NCBI GenBank assembly: GCA_001766655.1
Contig: MJCC01000012.1
Span: 556,827 to 620,826 of the forward strand
Source of the DNA: Phytomonas francai
Lineage: Eukaryota; Euglenozoa; Kinetoplastea; Trypanosomatida; Trypanosomatidae
Direction of reading: 5' to 3'
Length of the DNA stretch: 64,000 nucleotides
Made by a program: the position numbers and the translations under genes. Below the pieces are notes generated by a model, which saw only the letters and a program-made list of their open reading frames with translations, ran no database searches and was not told where the DNA came from. Below are positions 51,727 through 61,172 of this stretch, piece after piece (position 1 is the stretch's first letter; each line of letters begins with the position of its first letter).

Positions 51727-51894
51727 GCTGCTGTGCTGCCAGCGATGTGGGACCTAGCACTCAACAACAAGGTTCTGCAGACAAGAACCCCTTTTACACA
51801 TTGCTTTGGGTGCAGCGCACTGTGCCTGTGTTTGTCTAATGCGATCCCTGTCGTACTAGTGGATGTTTCTGCAGTAGTGCAAGGCACAGGGTGA
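51727..51894 (+). pseudogene. Coding relic, possibly DGF-1-like
   Basis: A plus-strand frame of 56 codons between stops, reading LALNNKVLQTRTPFTHCFGC and LCLCLSNAIPVVLVDVSAVV. The cysteine-rich, beta-strand-like pattern is what I recall of the DGF-1 surface family of Trypanosoma cruzi. It has no start and ends at TGA (51892-51894). It is one of several fragments on this strand. Confidence 0.35.
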
Positions 51895-52399
51895 GTCTCT
51901 TAATTGTGCGCTGTGTCCGTTGAGATTTAAAGGACGCTGACAGGCGTAAGGTACGATTGCTCTTAGCTACGATGGATCGACACCTCTACTTTACGCGTCT
52001 CATCAGTTGTACCGTTTTTCATACAGCTCGACGTTCCCTGTGTGGGGTCAGTGCCTGAACAGGATAGGCATTGAGAAATCATCCCATGGAAATGTACACC
52101 CTCTTGGTATCCGCTTGCCTTGAGGAATCCGCTCTATACAGTAAGCATTTTTGCCTTGTTGCTTAAGTTTTGGTTTGTTTCCATGCCGCTTGTTGTGGGG
52201 CAATTTTCCTTTGATGACGAAACCGTTGACAAATGCACTGCACACTGACCGTACATTGTGAGGGCTTTTCATAGGTCGAGGTGACTCTTACTTTGTGCCA
52301 TCCATTGATACTGCAAGAAATCCGAGGTGTAGAATCTTCGTGCTGGAGTTGGGAAGGCATACAATTAGTGGAAAGCTGCCAAAATTGTTTCCATACATA

Positions 52400-53135
52400 T
52401 AGCTCGAGGTGAAGGGGATCAACTTTGCGTTTTTAGAGCGCCAACATCTCTGGGCTCTGCATCTGGGCAAGACAAAGGGCTCGTTTAATTTTACCGTAAC
52501 AGGATACCACATCATTTTTGAACCTTTTAATTTAACCCTCACTGTGTCGGGTGGGTGCTTGCGTGGTGTGAGGCACAGCGAATGCAATGAGCTGGACATT
52601 GCCATTTTGACTACAGGAACGTATGGGTTCTTGGATAGCAAGATGCTGCTTCGAGCTGCGGTTAGAGGCAAAGACGTTCAAGATTGTGTGACGGGTGTGA
52701 GTACCCGAACAATGAGAGCTGAGGTCATAATCAATTGACACTGCTTACACAAGCACCCCCTCGGTGCACTGCACGTCCACTAGCGTTGCCATTTCAACAT
52801 ATGTGACGTTGCGGGATGCCAGCTCGGTTTCTCTTTTTGTGCATGTCAACTCGTTTCAAAACAGCATTATTCTTCCTCACGCTACTATTTCGGATTAGTT
52901 TGTGCACAAAGCACATGAATTATCCGAGCGTTACAGACTGAACCACTGCGCTGTATTAGTGTTGGCCATATATCTTTTCCGGCAATCTCTATTCAAATTA
53001 GTGGGGATCGAAGTATGCTTGCGCCGACAGATTGTATCCTTGGTGATTTCCCACCAATTATTCCTTCCCCTGATCACACTTGCTTTGCCCTTCCATACAT
53101 GCAATTCCAAGCTCCTTACACTTTTGCTCGGTTAG
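52400..53135 (+). pseudogene. Degenerate surface-protein relic, possibly DGF-1-like
   Basis: Three plus-strand pieces follow one another with a frame change and a stop between them. 52402-52738 reads INFAFLERQHLWALHLG and NLTLTVSGGCLRG and ends in TGA. 52740-52898 is in another frame and reads VTLRDASSVSLFVHVNSF and SIILPHATISD, ending in TAG. The same frame stays open to 53135. The beta-helix-like repeats LRDASSVSL...N-F resemble DGF-1-type surface proteins. The breaks and missing start show a pseudogene. Subtelomeric position is typical for that family. The family call is from memory and low in confidence. Confidence 0.35.
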
Positions 53136-53860
53136 CTGCTCTTCAACTATTCTGAACAGCGACACTGAGGTAATTGCATCCCACTGTCGACCGTGTTGGC
53201 TTCTGCAGGCAGGCCAGGTGTGCGGCCCTCAGAGAAGGGGGGAAACACGGAGGAGGGGACTTGTCCGATGAGACACTCGACGCATCACCCGAGTGGGCTA
53301 GTGGAGCGGGCACTCTCAGATATTACTGCCTCACGTGGTAAAGTTTCTTGGATACAAAATTCAGGTCGGAGACTTTCTCCTCTATCCTGTACGCTGAACA
53401 TTTCCAAGGGGCACCAATCGTGATGCGCTCAGTCGTACAGACACACAGTCTCGACACTTTTTGTTCCACCTTTGCAACTTTTCTTATCACACCGATCTGC
53501 GTAGATTCCATGGTTTCGATCGATTATGGGCTGCAGAATTATGCTTCCCCCCGTTGGTTGGGTTTCGAGCGTTTCGGACCCCTACTTTCACCCTTTCCTA
53601 AACCACACGGTGCGTCTTTTCTCAGCGTTAAAACCCCTGTTCAAGACCACTGCGAGAACTATGGGCACACAGGATGGCGTGCCGTGGGAATTTGCTAACG
53701 GTTATTTAGAATTTATAAGCAACTGAAAAAATTGAGATCACTACCAGAGGACAGCGTGCTTTCCTCTTTTTAAATTCACATTTTAATTACTCTACATTCC
53801 TTTTTCTTTCTGACTCATTTTAATATGCTTAGACATAAAGACGGATAGCAGTGTGTTCTC
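53136..53860 (+). other. Probable further coding relic and splice region of the first glycosyltransferase-like gene
   Basis: 53348-53698 is an open plus-strand frame with protein-like composition (ILYAEHFQGAPIVMRS, CSTFATFLITPICVDSM) but no ATG start I trust; it probably belongs to the same decayed region. At 53800-53832 there is a pyrimidine-rich tract (TTCCTTTTTCTTTCTGACTC) followed by TTAG, a plausible acceptor for the gene at 53973. Confidence 0.35.
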
Positions 53861-56640
53861 TTTGTTTGGAGGCATAGAGGATCAGCACTCGGAAGGGTTT
53901 ACGAGGGAAGAGACTAAAATAATGACATTTTCGATAGAATTTCTGCAAAAACGATTTTGAAACGACGTTTTTATGCGTCGTTTCCGGCGGTCGCTTCTCG
54001 TTGGACTCTTTTGCATGCTTTTCATCCTTCTTTGCATACATTTTTCCGACAATTCAAATGGGACCCCCATTGCGCCCTCGGTGCTTCCCCGTGGTGGCAC
54101 GCCGGACATGTTTGTTTATTCGACTACGGGGACTCGTGTGGTTGTTTTCGTCATGAGTGACAAAATTTATGACGCTCTTTGCTATTCCGTGGGCTCAGCC
54201 TACTTGAGTGGGCTGCCCGTGGTGGTGGCCGGCTATCATATGCCGTTTCGTGGATTTCTATCCAAGTTCGACTTTTTGGAGCGGGCCATCAAGAATGCCA
54301 ATCTGAATCCCGAGGACGTAGTCATTGTATTAGATTCCGACACGATTTTCACGAGTGAGGATATTAACCCGTTCCTCGATCGTTTCATCGCGCAGTCCGC
54401 CGCGATTCCAGAGGAGCTGGACGCGCTGGCTGTGCGGCAGGGCCGTGCGATGGCACCGTTCATAGTGAGCACTGAAGCTGGTTATTTCGCACCCAATGTG
54501 TTCAACGATTGGCAGGCTTGCTTTGCTGGTTATAACGCTCTCGCGGAAAAGGTACGGAAGTATGCCGCCGCGCATCCCGCGCATAATCTTGCGTTTCCTT
54601 TTGACAAAGCACCACAACACCAGGTAAAGTCAGTCGTTGTGATTGCCCGTACGTGGGCGTACGAGGAGTTCCTGCAGAAGGCCGTGAATTTAGCAAAGAC
54701 ACAAGCTCCACCGTCCAAGACCCAAAATAGGTGGGACTGTGATCAGTCCGTCTATACAGCACTCTTTATAGATGCCCTAACATGGGAGGTTGAGAAGGAC
54801 GTTTTCTCGATGCCATTAAAAGAGCGGCAGACAATGCGGTCCCCCTACGGTGTGCGTGCGGGATTCCTCGATTTAGATCGCGCGAATGCGTTGTCGCTTT
54901 CGACACTGATATTCGTTGTATATCTGTCCGAACTGAACGATGAGCGCTGGGCGAAGTACCTTCCATTCAGTTGGTTCAATCACCTGCACTCCCATGACAT
55001 ATCTGATTTCAAGGGTATGTATCCGTTTGTGCGTGGCCTTTACAGACGAGCGTACGCCGCACACGATAAGAAAATATACACGAGGCTGGCGGTGCCCAGG
55101 TGGGTTGACGGGAAAAGGACTTCCCGTATGACCCACATCAGTCTCACACCGCCACTGTGGACGCCCAGGCTGAGGCCCATCGACACAGTCCACAACACGA
55201 CCCGTCATACGTTTCCAGTAATCTTGCACACACAGGGCTGTCCCGACGGGATGACGAAGGTGATGCACATGGAACATGTCTCTGTAGGTGCAGGGTGGCT
55301 CGCACCGATGGTGCACGACTCCGATGCAGAAAAAGTGGCGGTGGAGTATCTGGCATCTGCGCCGTTGTTTCTATCGACACACAATACCATCCTTCAAGAT
55401 TCTTACAACGCGAAATGTGGCTTCCCATTTGAGAGAATTATAAAAAGGGCAAGGAGTCTTTGAGGCGGCTTGCCTTTCCTACTGCATGGAGACTTGCACA
55501 ACACCCTTTAATATGCCATCTACTTTTACAAAGTTAAGAGAAGCACGTTGAGAAGTTTTGTATCTTACGAAGTAACCTTTTAGACAGATCTTGCGAAGAA
55601 AATATGTAAAGCGAGGTTGGACTTCAGGTCACTTTTCCACTGTTTATACACCAGCACATAATCCCATACCAATGCTAATATGGTAGTTGATTTTCTGTTT
55701 TATTTTATTTTATCCCAGCCTTCTTATCACCCTTTTCACAGGGTAGGTTTCCTTAGATCACTCATCTGCGATTTAAAACGCAACAGCATTTTTTTTCTAT
55801 CTAGTGTAACACAGGGTCCCAGAATGGAGAACTCAAGTGCCTAGTATGGATTATTGTCGCACAATATAGACGGTAGAAGTTGTGTTTCGAATCTAATAAT
55901 GTGTAGCTCCGAGGTGATTGTTTTTAATGCTAGTTCCTTTGCAGATTAAACATTCCTTTGGAAGACTGCTGTAACCTCTGAGGTTGTATCTGTGTGTACA
56001 GGTATGTACCCATGGAGCACACTTTCTTCGGCTTACGAGTTCTTTTCGAATAACATGGAATGCTAGTGTGGTATCATTCGTCAATGAGGTACTTTTAGTC
56101 TCATTTGTACAGCGTATCAATATCCTCCCTCTGCGTATTTTTTTAATGCTTAGGTTTTGTAGTATCCACTGATATGGATGAAAAGACGTTTCAGATAAAA
56201 CAATTCAATCATCAAACATTTTCTTTGACCAAATAAATATCCAAACCTGTGGTTTTAAGTCAATTGACGAATTCACACCCTTTGCGGTAGTCGATCATGC
56301 TTTGTAAAAAGGGAGGGCTAGGGGAAACCAGCAAGGATTCACCGCTACGATACCCATTTCGACTTGTTTAAACTTTAACCCATATATTTTGCCCCTATGT
56401 ATTCCTTCTTTAAATGATCGAGTATGCATCCTTTATTTTTGTCCGACTGAGACTAACACGGACCAACCACTACATTATACATTCCTTTTTTTCTTAATAT
56501 TTCTTTTTTTCCATACCTTAAAGATTGCTATATCTAGGTGGAAGCCGTAAGACAGCATTTCTTTAAAATTCAGAAATACTTTCCGTTAGATGCGATTCGT
56601 GTGTTTCATTGGCATTTGAGTCTCTGTGATGTGCTGAAAC
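53861..56640. repeat. Subtelomeric tandem duplication, left unit
   Basis: Corresponds to 57290-60070 at an offset of about 3.43-3.44 kb. Similarity is visible upstream of the genes (the stretch before CACTCGGAA), through the coding region, in the 3' flank (GAGAAGTTTTGTA...) and in the distal spacer (AATGTGTAGCTCC against AATGTGTAACTCC, and the CCGTTAG stretch near 56584 and 60010). The coding parts are most alike; the flanks have drifted. Confidence 0.75.
53973..55463 (+). CDS. Putative type II membrane glycosyltransferase, copy 1
   Basis: A 496-aa protein. Residues 7-22 (LLVGLFCMLFILLC) are a signal anchor after a basic MRRFRR, so the rest should be lumenal. A GT-A-like core follows: VVVFVMSD, VVVAGYHMPFRG, then VIVLDSDTIF with the DSD metal-binding motif at 121-123. 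FPFDKAPQH and WDCDQSVYTALFID (about 254-267) parallel the donor-site segments of PLOD/GT25-type galactosyl- and glucosyltransferases. Where copy 2 has YLNSGVV, this copy has QVKSVVV, so the NSG motif is lost. An upstream ATG (53922) matching copy 2's start leads into a TGA 12 codons later, so translation must use 53973, which keeps the anchor. Acceptor and donor are unknown. Confidence 0.75.
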   Translation: MRRFRRSLLVGLFCMLFILLCIHFSDNSNGTPIAPSVLPRGGTPDMFVYSTTGTRVVVFVMSDKIYDALCYSVGSAYLSGLPVVVAGYHMPFRGFLSKFDFLERAIKNANLNPEDVVIVLDSDTIFTSEDINPFLDRFIAQSAAIPEELDALAVRQGRAMAPFIVSTEAGYFAPNVFNDWQACFAGYNALAEKVRKYAAAHPAHNLAFPFDKAPQHQVKSVVVIARTWAYEEFLQKAVNLAKTQAPPSKTQNRWDCDQSVYTALFIDALTWEVEKDVFSMPLKERQTMRSPYGVRAGFLDLDRANALSLSTLIFVVYLSELNDERWAKYLPFSWFNHLHSHDISDFKGMYPFVRGLYRRAYAAHDKKIYTRLAVPRWVDGKRTSRMTHISLTPPLWTPRLRPIDTVHNTTRHTFPVILHTQGCPDGMTKVMHMEHVSVGAGWLAPMVHDSDAEKVAVEYLASAPLFLSTHNTILQDSYNAKCGFPFERIIKRARSL

Positions 56641-57289
56641 TGGGATAGAGCGGCACTCAGCTGCTATTCTCCAGCGGGTAGAGCATGGCTGCGGGGTGTC
56701 AGGAGAGAGGCAGGGGGAGGAGGGGAGCACAGGGAAACGCGCGCGAAAAGGCTGCACCCTGCGGGGCTGGCACGGCTGCCTCCTCTGACGCCCTGCGCTG
56801 GAGTGTGGGTTGGGGTTAGGGGCTCGCTCCGCAGCCTGTGCGTGTGTCGCCAGGCGGTAGCACACGGACTGAATGATGGCATAATCATCGCATCCTCTAC
56901 GATTGGTTATAGCCATCTCTAGGCGTTAATATTGGTGGGATAGTTATATGGAAGAGGAAGAATTAGGGGCACGTTGTGCTCGCTGGGCTTGCTAAATATC
57001 TGGATGAAGTTGCGCTGTTCCGTTCACCACCTTTGGCATGACCTTCGCTCAGCTAGTTTGCGTCAACCAGGTCGGCGACTCCTTCCTTCCGGTCTTTGGG
57101 AAGCCTGGTATCGAGCGCCACTTTTTTGAGGCAGATTTTGCGACAGAAAGGTGTCCAAGGAGAAATTTGAAGTACTTGATGTGATATAATTTATTTTTCC
57201 TTTTTCGCACTTGTTCTATGACTCTCATCTATCTTCATCCTCTTCTTCGTATTCACCCACTTGAATTCTTTTAGATATTGAGACAACAC
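55464..57289. other. Spacer between the two glycosyltransferase-like genes
   Basis: First part is the 3' flank shared with the second unit. From about 56640 it diverges: a GC-rich patch (56660-56900) with a telomere-like GGGTTGGGGTTAGGGG stretch (about 56806-56821), then a short coding-like piece (57038-57184). The polypyrimidine tract at about 57185-57250 (TTTTTCCTTTTTCGC...) serves copy 2. Confidence 0.5.
57038..57184 (+). pseudogene. Short coding-like fragment
   Basis: An ATG frame of 48 codons reading MTFAQLVCVNQVGDSF and LPVFGKPGIERHFFEADF, ending at TGA. Composition is protein-like, but it is too short to be a known gene and I do not recognise it. It is probably a relic. Confidence 0.25.
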
Positions 57290-60070
57290 ACATTCCGTTC
57301 GCTTTGTTTAGAGGTATAGGCGTTTGTCACTCGGAAATGTTCACAAAGGATAAAGCTAAAAAAATGACATTAGCCCTAAAGCGCTTCGCAAAAGAGTCAC
57401 TAAGTGACATTTTTATGGGTCGTCTCCGGCGGTCGCTTCTCGTAGGGCTCCTTTGCATGCTTTTCATCCTTCTTTGCCAAACTTTCTCTGACAGGTCGAA
57501 AACAATCCCATTTCCACCCTCGGTGCTTCCCCGTGGTGGCACGCCGGACATGTTCGTTCGCTCCACTACAGGGCCTCGTGTGGTGATTTTCGTTATGAGT
57601 GATAAAATTGGTGACTCCCTTTGCTATTCCGTGGGCTCAGCCTACTTGAGTGGGCTGCCCGTGGTGGTAGCTGGCTATGACATGCCATTTCGTGGATTTC
57701 TATCCAAGTTCGACTTTTTGGAGCGAGCGATCGACCATGCCGAACTGAATCCCGAGGACGTAGTCATTGTATTAGATTCCGACACAGTTTTCACAGGTGT
57801 GGACATTAACCCGTTCCTCGATCGTTTCATCGCGCAGTCCGCCGCGACACCAAAGGAGCTGGACGCGCTGGCTGTGCGGCAGGGCCGTGCGATGGCACCC
57901 TTTCTAGCCGTCGGTGAGGATAATTGCTATTCACCTAACATATTCTTCACCACGAATCATTGCGTTGCTGCATATGGCGCCCTCCTTGAAAAGATGCACA
58001 ATTATGCCGCTAAACATCCTGAACATAAGCTCACCTTCCCCTTTGACAAAGCACCACAACACTACCTAAACTCAGGTGTTGTAATTGCCCGTGTGTGGGC
58101 GTACGAGGAATTCCTACAAAAGGTTACCAATTTAGTAGCAGAAAGATTACCCAAAGCTTCAAAGGTGTGGGACTGTGACCAGTCCATCTACACAGCACTT
58201 TACCTCGATCTCTTAACATGGGAGGTAGAGAAGGACGTTTTCTCAATGCCATTGAATGAGCAACAGGCAGTGCAGTCCCCCTACGGTGTGCGTGCGGGGT
58301 TCTTTGGGTTGGACTTTGCTAATGAGTTTGCATCCCTTTCTACGTTTCCTCGTATGGAAGATCACGATGAGCACTGGGCGAAGTACCTACCACGAGACGG
58401 ACCTCAATACCCGCATTCACTAGAGCTGAATAATATCAGAAGTATAGGCCGGTTTGCGGGAACCCTCTTCGGACGAGCGTACGCCGCACACGGTGAAGGG
58501 ATTTACACACAGCTGGCGGTGCCCAAGTGGGTTGGCGGGAGAAGGACACACGATATGACCCACATCCGGCTCACACCGTCACTTTTGTCTCTGAAGCTGA
58601 GGCCCATTGACACAGTCGATAACATTACGCGGCATACATTCCCAGTGATTATGCACGCAGCAGGTCTTACTTTACAATTCAAAGTTGAAGACATGGATTA
58701 TGCTGGTGTGAGTGCAGGGTGGGCTCCGCAGCTGATAAACAGCAAAAGGTCCAAAAAACATATTATGGAGTACCTGGCTTCTGTGCCGTTGTTTTTATCA
58801 ACCAACAACACCATTCTTCGAGATTCTTACCACGCCAAATGTGGCTTTCCATATCATAGCACTATTCAAAAACTAAAATTGCTTCAGTCATTCCCTTTTT
58901 CGATCATATAGACATCGCATCTCCCTTGAGTACACTATCTGGTCGCTTGCGTTTCTCCCTCCTTGAGAGGGGCGGTGGTATGTCGAGGAGTTTTGTACCT
59001 ACAGAGTACCTTCCTGGATAAAGCTTACGAGGGGAATAGGCACAGTAGGGAAGGGCAGCTAGAAGTCTTCCGCTCTTCGTGTGTATCAATACGGGATGTG
59101 ATACAAGCGTTAACATATTTCTTTTTTCCCTTTTTAAATTACACCCGTCTTATCACTCTCTAAATAATACAGGTTTCTCTGGAGAAACCCATCTATGTTT
59201 TTAAATTTAGATGCAGGCTATTCTTTTTCATATTGTGTGACACAGTTACCAATAATAGGGCATGCATATGTTTTGTGAGTAATGGATTAAGAATTGTAAA
59301 AATAAAGTTGGTAGAAGTTGTTGTTTAAATCTATTAATGTGTAACTCCAAGGTTGTTGTTTTAAACGATATTTTTTTTTTAAAAATAAATATTTCTTTGG
59401 AAGGCTACAGTGACTTTTAAGGTTGTGCTATGTATTTAATGTAAATAGATCAAAATTTTATTCAGCCTTCAAGTTCGTTACGAATAACATGAAATGCGAG
59501 TGTGATGCCTAGCATTAGCTAATAAAGGACGTTTGTTCCCATACGTAGTGTAGCAGTACGCTCCCCCCGATTTTTTTTACTCAGCTTTTGTAGTCTCTAC
59601 TACGCTGATTTTGGATGATATGGACATTTCAGATGAAACAAATTAATGATCCATATTGTCCTTGACAAACAAGTATTCAAAAGCGTGGTTTTAACGAATT
59701 GATGAACTCGTATACTTTTTCCTGGTTGAAAATAGTTAGCAAAAAATGAGGGCAAAGGAAACGAGTAAGACTTTACAGATCTTATACCCATTTAGAATTT
59801 CCTTTAATCCATATATTATACCCCCATATTTTCCTTCTTTAAACGATCGAACATGCATTCTTTATTTTGTCTGTCTGGCACCAACATGGACCAACCACTG
59901 CATTATGCAGCCCTTTTTCGTTTTCCTAATATACAACCCTTTCCCCTTCTTTTTATCGGTGATAGGTGTATAGACAAGGTATCTTTTTTTAGCGATACAA
60001 AGGTATTCTCCGTTAGGCAAGGTGTGCATGTGCTTTGCTGGAATTCGAGACTCTGCAATGTGCCCTAGTC
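57290..60070. repeat. Subtelomeric tandem duplication, right unit
   Basis: Partner of 53861-56640 (see there). Confidence 0.75.
57337..58911 (+). CDS. Putative type II membrane glycosyltransferase, copy 2
   Basis: A 524-aa protein from the ATG at 57337; others lie at 57364 and 57415, and the earlier open frame starts at TTG. The short cytosolic tail is followed by RRSLLVGLLCMLFILLC, a signal anchor at about residues 31-46. The core is the same as copy 1: VIFVMSDKIGDSL, VVVAGYDMPFRG, VIVLDSDTVF (DSD), FPFDKAPQHYLNSGVVIARVWAYEE and WDCDQSIYTALYLDLLTW. The PHYLNSG and DCDQ elements resemble the PLOD/GT25 donor-binding region, intact here, so this is the better candidate for an active enzyme. 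Likely location is ER/Golgi lumen. N-glycosylation sites are possible (NIT, NNT). The sugar and acceptor are unknown. Confidence 0.8.
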   Translation: MFTKDKAKKMTLALKRFAKESLSDIFMGRLRRSLLVGLLCMLFILLCQTFSDRSKTIPFPPSVLPRGGTPDMFVRSTTGPRVVIFVMSDKIGDSLCYSVGSAYLSGLPVVVAGYDMPFRGFLSKFDFLERAIDHAELNPEDVVIVLDSDTVFTGVDINPFLDRFIAQSAATPKELDALAVRQGRAMAPFLAVGEDNCYSPNIFFTTNHCVAAYGALLEKMHNYAAKHPEHKLTFPFDKAPQHYLNSGVVIARVWAYEEFLQKVTNLVAERLPKASKVWDCDQSIYTALYLDLLTWEVEKDVFSMPLNEQQAVQSPYGVRAGFFGLDFANEFASLSTFPRMEDHDEHWAKYLPRDGPQYPHSLELNNIRSIGRFAGTLFGRAYAAHGEGIYTQLAVPKWVGGRRTHDMTHIRLTPSLLSLKLRPIDTVDNITRHTFPVIMHAAGLTLQFKVEDMDYAGVSAGWAPQLINSKRSKKHIMEYLASVPLFLSTNNTILRDSYHAKCGFPYHSTIQKLKLLQSFPFSII

Positions 60071-60299
60071 GGTGTACCACGGAGTAACACTGGTCTCGCA
60101 CCGGGCCACATGCTTGCGCCCACCGTGTTCGAGTCCCTTGTACCGTACTGCGATCCCGTTGGTTGGGATTCCCTGCTCTTTTTCCAAGTGGAGAGGCATG
60201 CAGAGGGCATGCGCACCGTGACGCCGCCCGTGAGCAGCTTGCAGCGAGGGAAATCTTCCTTTTTTAATAGATTCCCTACATCCACTTCTTTTTCCTTAA
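58912..60299. other. 3' flank of copy 2 and coding-like segment before the telomeric reading frame
   Basis: 58912 to about 60065 is the 3' flank matching the left unit. 60071-60255 is GC-richer and reads in one plus frame as protein (PGHMLAPTVFESLVPYCDP, GWDSLLFFQVERHAEGM) with no ATG start; I do not recognise it. TTCCTTTTTTAATAG (about 60257-60271) and a pyrimidine tract before 60300 are candidate splice signals. Confidence 0.45.
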
Positions 60300-61172
60300 A
60301 TGGAGCCCAATCTAAGCCCAGAGCTTCTGGAAAAATTCTCCAAATTGGAAAGCTACGTTAAAAATGGGCATATTAATAAGGAGTTGGCCGATAAATTTAA
60401 GATGGACCTTCTGGACAAGTTTCTTTTGTCCAAAACATGGAGCGAGTCTTCTCGAGAGGGTGTTAAACTGACGGAGCAGGAGCTTGATACTCTGGGGGAC
60501 CGCATTGAACCGTGGAAAAGTGAGTCCCGACGGTTACGAACATCAAGGAAACAGGTTCTTGAATCTTTGTGCCCACCGAACAGAGAAAAAACCATGAGGA
60601 CACTGAGGGGTTGCTATAATGCGAAAGCACACTATGGCTGCATGACCCCCATCGAGTCTTTGGTTTTGCAGTACCTCTTGTTTGGTACGGAGGATATCAC
60701 TGTCAGGGTGGGGTATCTTGCTCACCTTCTCCTTATGGACTACAAACGGGAGCGGACCCTTTTGCATAACTGGGCCGTCCACGATGAGTTCCCCCCCCTG
60801 GAGCAGGACAACAAGGGCGATTATATTGCCAACCTTATGATCCCACTCTTCCCGGCCCACATGACAGAGTTAAACAATAAGATATTCAGTCGTTTGACGC
60901 AAGCCTTGGCAGGTGGTGGGACCGATGTGTCAACGGAGGATTTCTTAAAGCTTGAGCAGGACATGCGGACTGTCAGCGTGGAGGCCATCAGCGACAAGAA
61001 CAGGCTTGCTGTCACCGACAACAAACTGCAGCTGGCAGCCTCCGAGTTTGAGGCGTTCAAGGCAGAGATGGAGAAATTCCGGAGTGAGATGGCTCAACAA
61101 CTGAATCAGATGCAGCAGTACTTGATGCAAACACAGCGGCCTCAGGCCCTTATACCGCAGCCTCGTATTTAA
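60300..61172 (+). CDS. Unknown subtelomeric protein, N-terminal part up to an in-frame TAA
   Basis: A 290-aa frame starting at an ATG at 60300 with a pyrimidine tract just upstream. It is helical and charged (PELLEKFSKLESYVKNGHIN, ADKFKMDLLDKFLLSK). The centre includes MTPIESLVLQYLLFG and VRVGYLAHLLLMDYKRER. Residues about 230-285 form a coiled coil (FEAFKAEMEKFRSEMAQQL) followed by a Gln-rich stretch (NQMQQYLMQTQRPQ). It ends in TAA at 61170-61172, but the same frame then stays open for 398 more codons. I recognise no family. A gag- or nucleoprotein-like architecture is one thought; a telomere-associated retroelement is another. Neither has direct support such as a reverse transcriptase. Confidence 0.6.
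   Translation: MEPNLSPELLEKFSKLESYVKNGHINKELADKFKMDLLDKFLLSKTWSESSREGVKLTEQELDTLGDRIEPWKSESRRLRTSRKQVLESLCPPNREKTMRTLRGCYNAKAHYGCMTPIESLVLQYLLFGTEDITVRVGYLAHLLLMDYKRERTLLHNWAVHDEFPPLEQDNKGDYIANLMIPLFPAHMTELNNKIFSRLTQALAGGGTDVSTEDFLKLEQDMRTVSVEAISDKNRLAVTDNKLQLAASEFEAFKAEMEKFRSEMAQQLNQMQQYLMQTQRPQALIPQPRI

Noticed and set aside
56563..56916. A 117-codon minus-strand frame in a GC-rich patch
   Set aside because: Low-complexity Pro/Arg/Ser text, wrong strand for the subtelomere, no acceptor; the GC richness explains the lack of stops.
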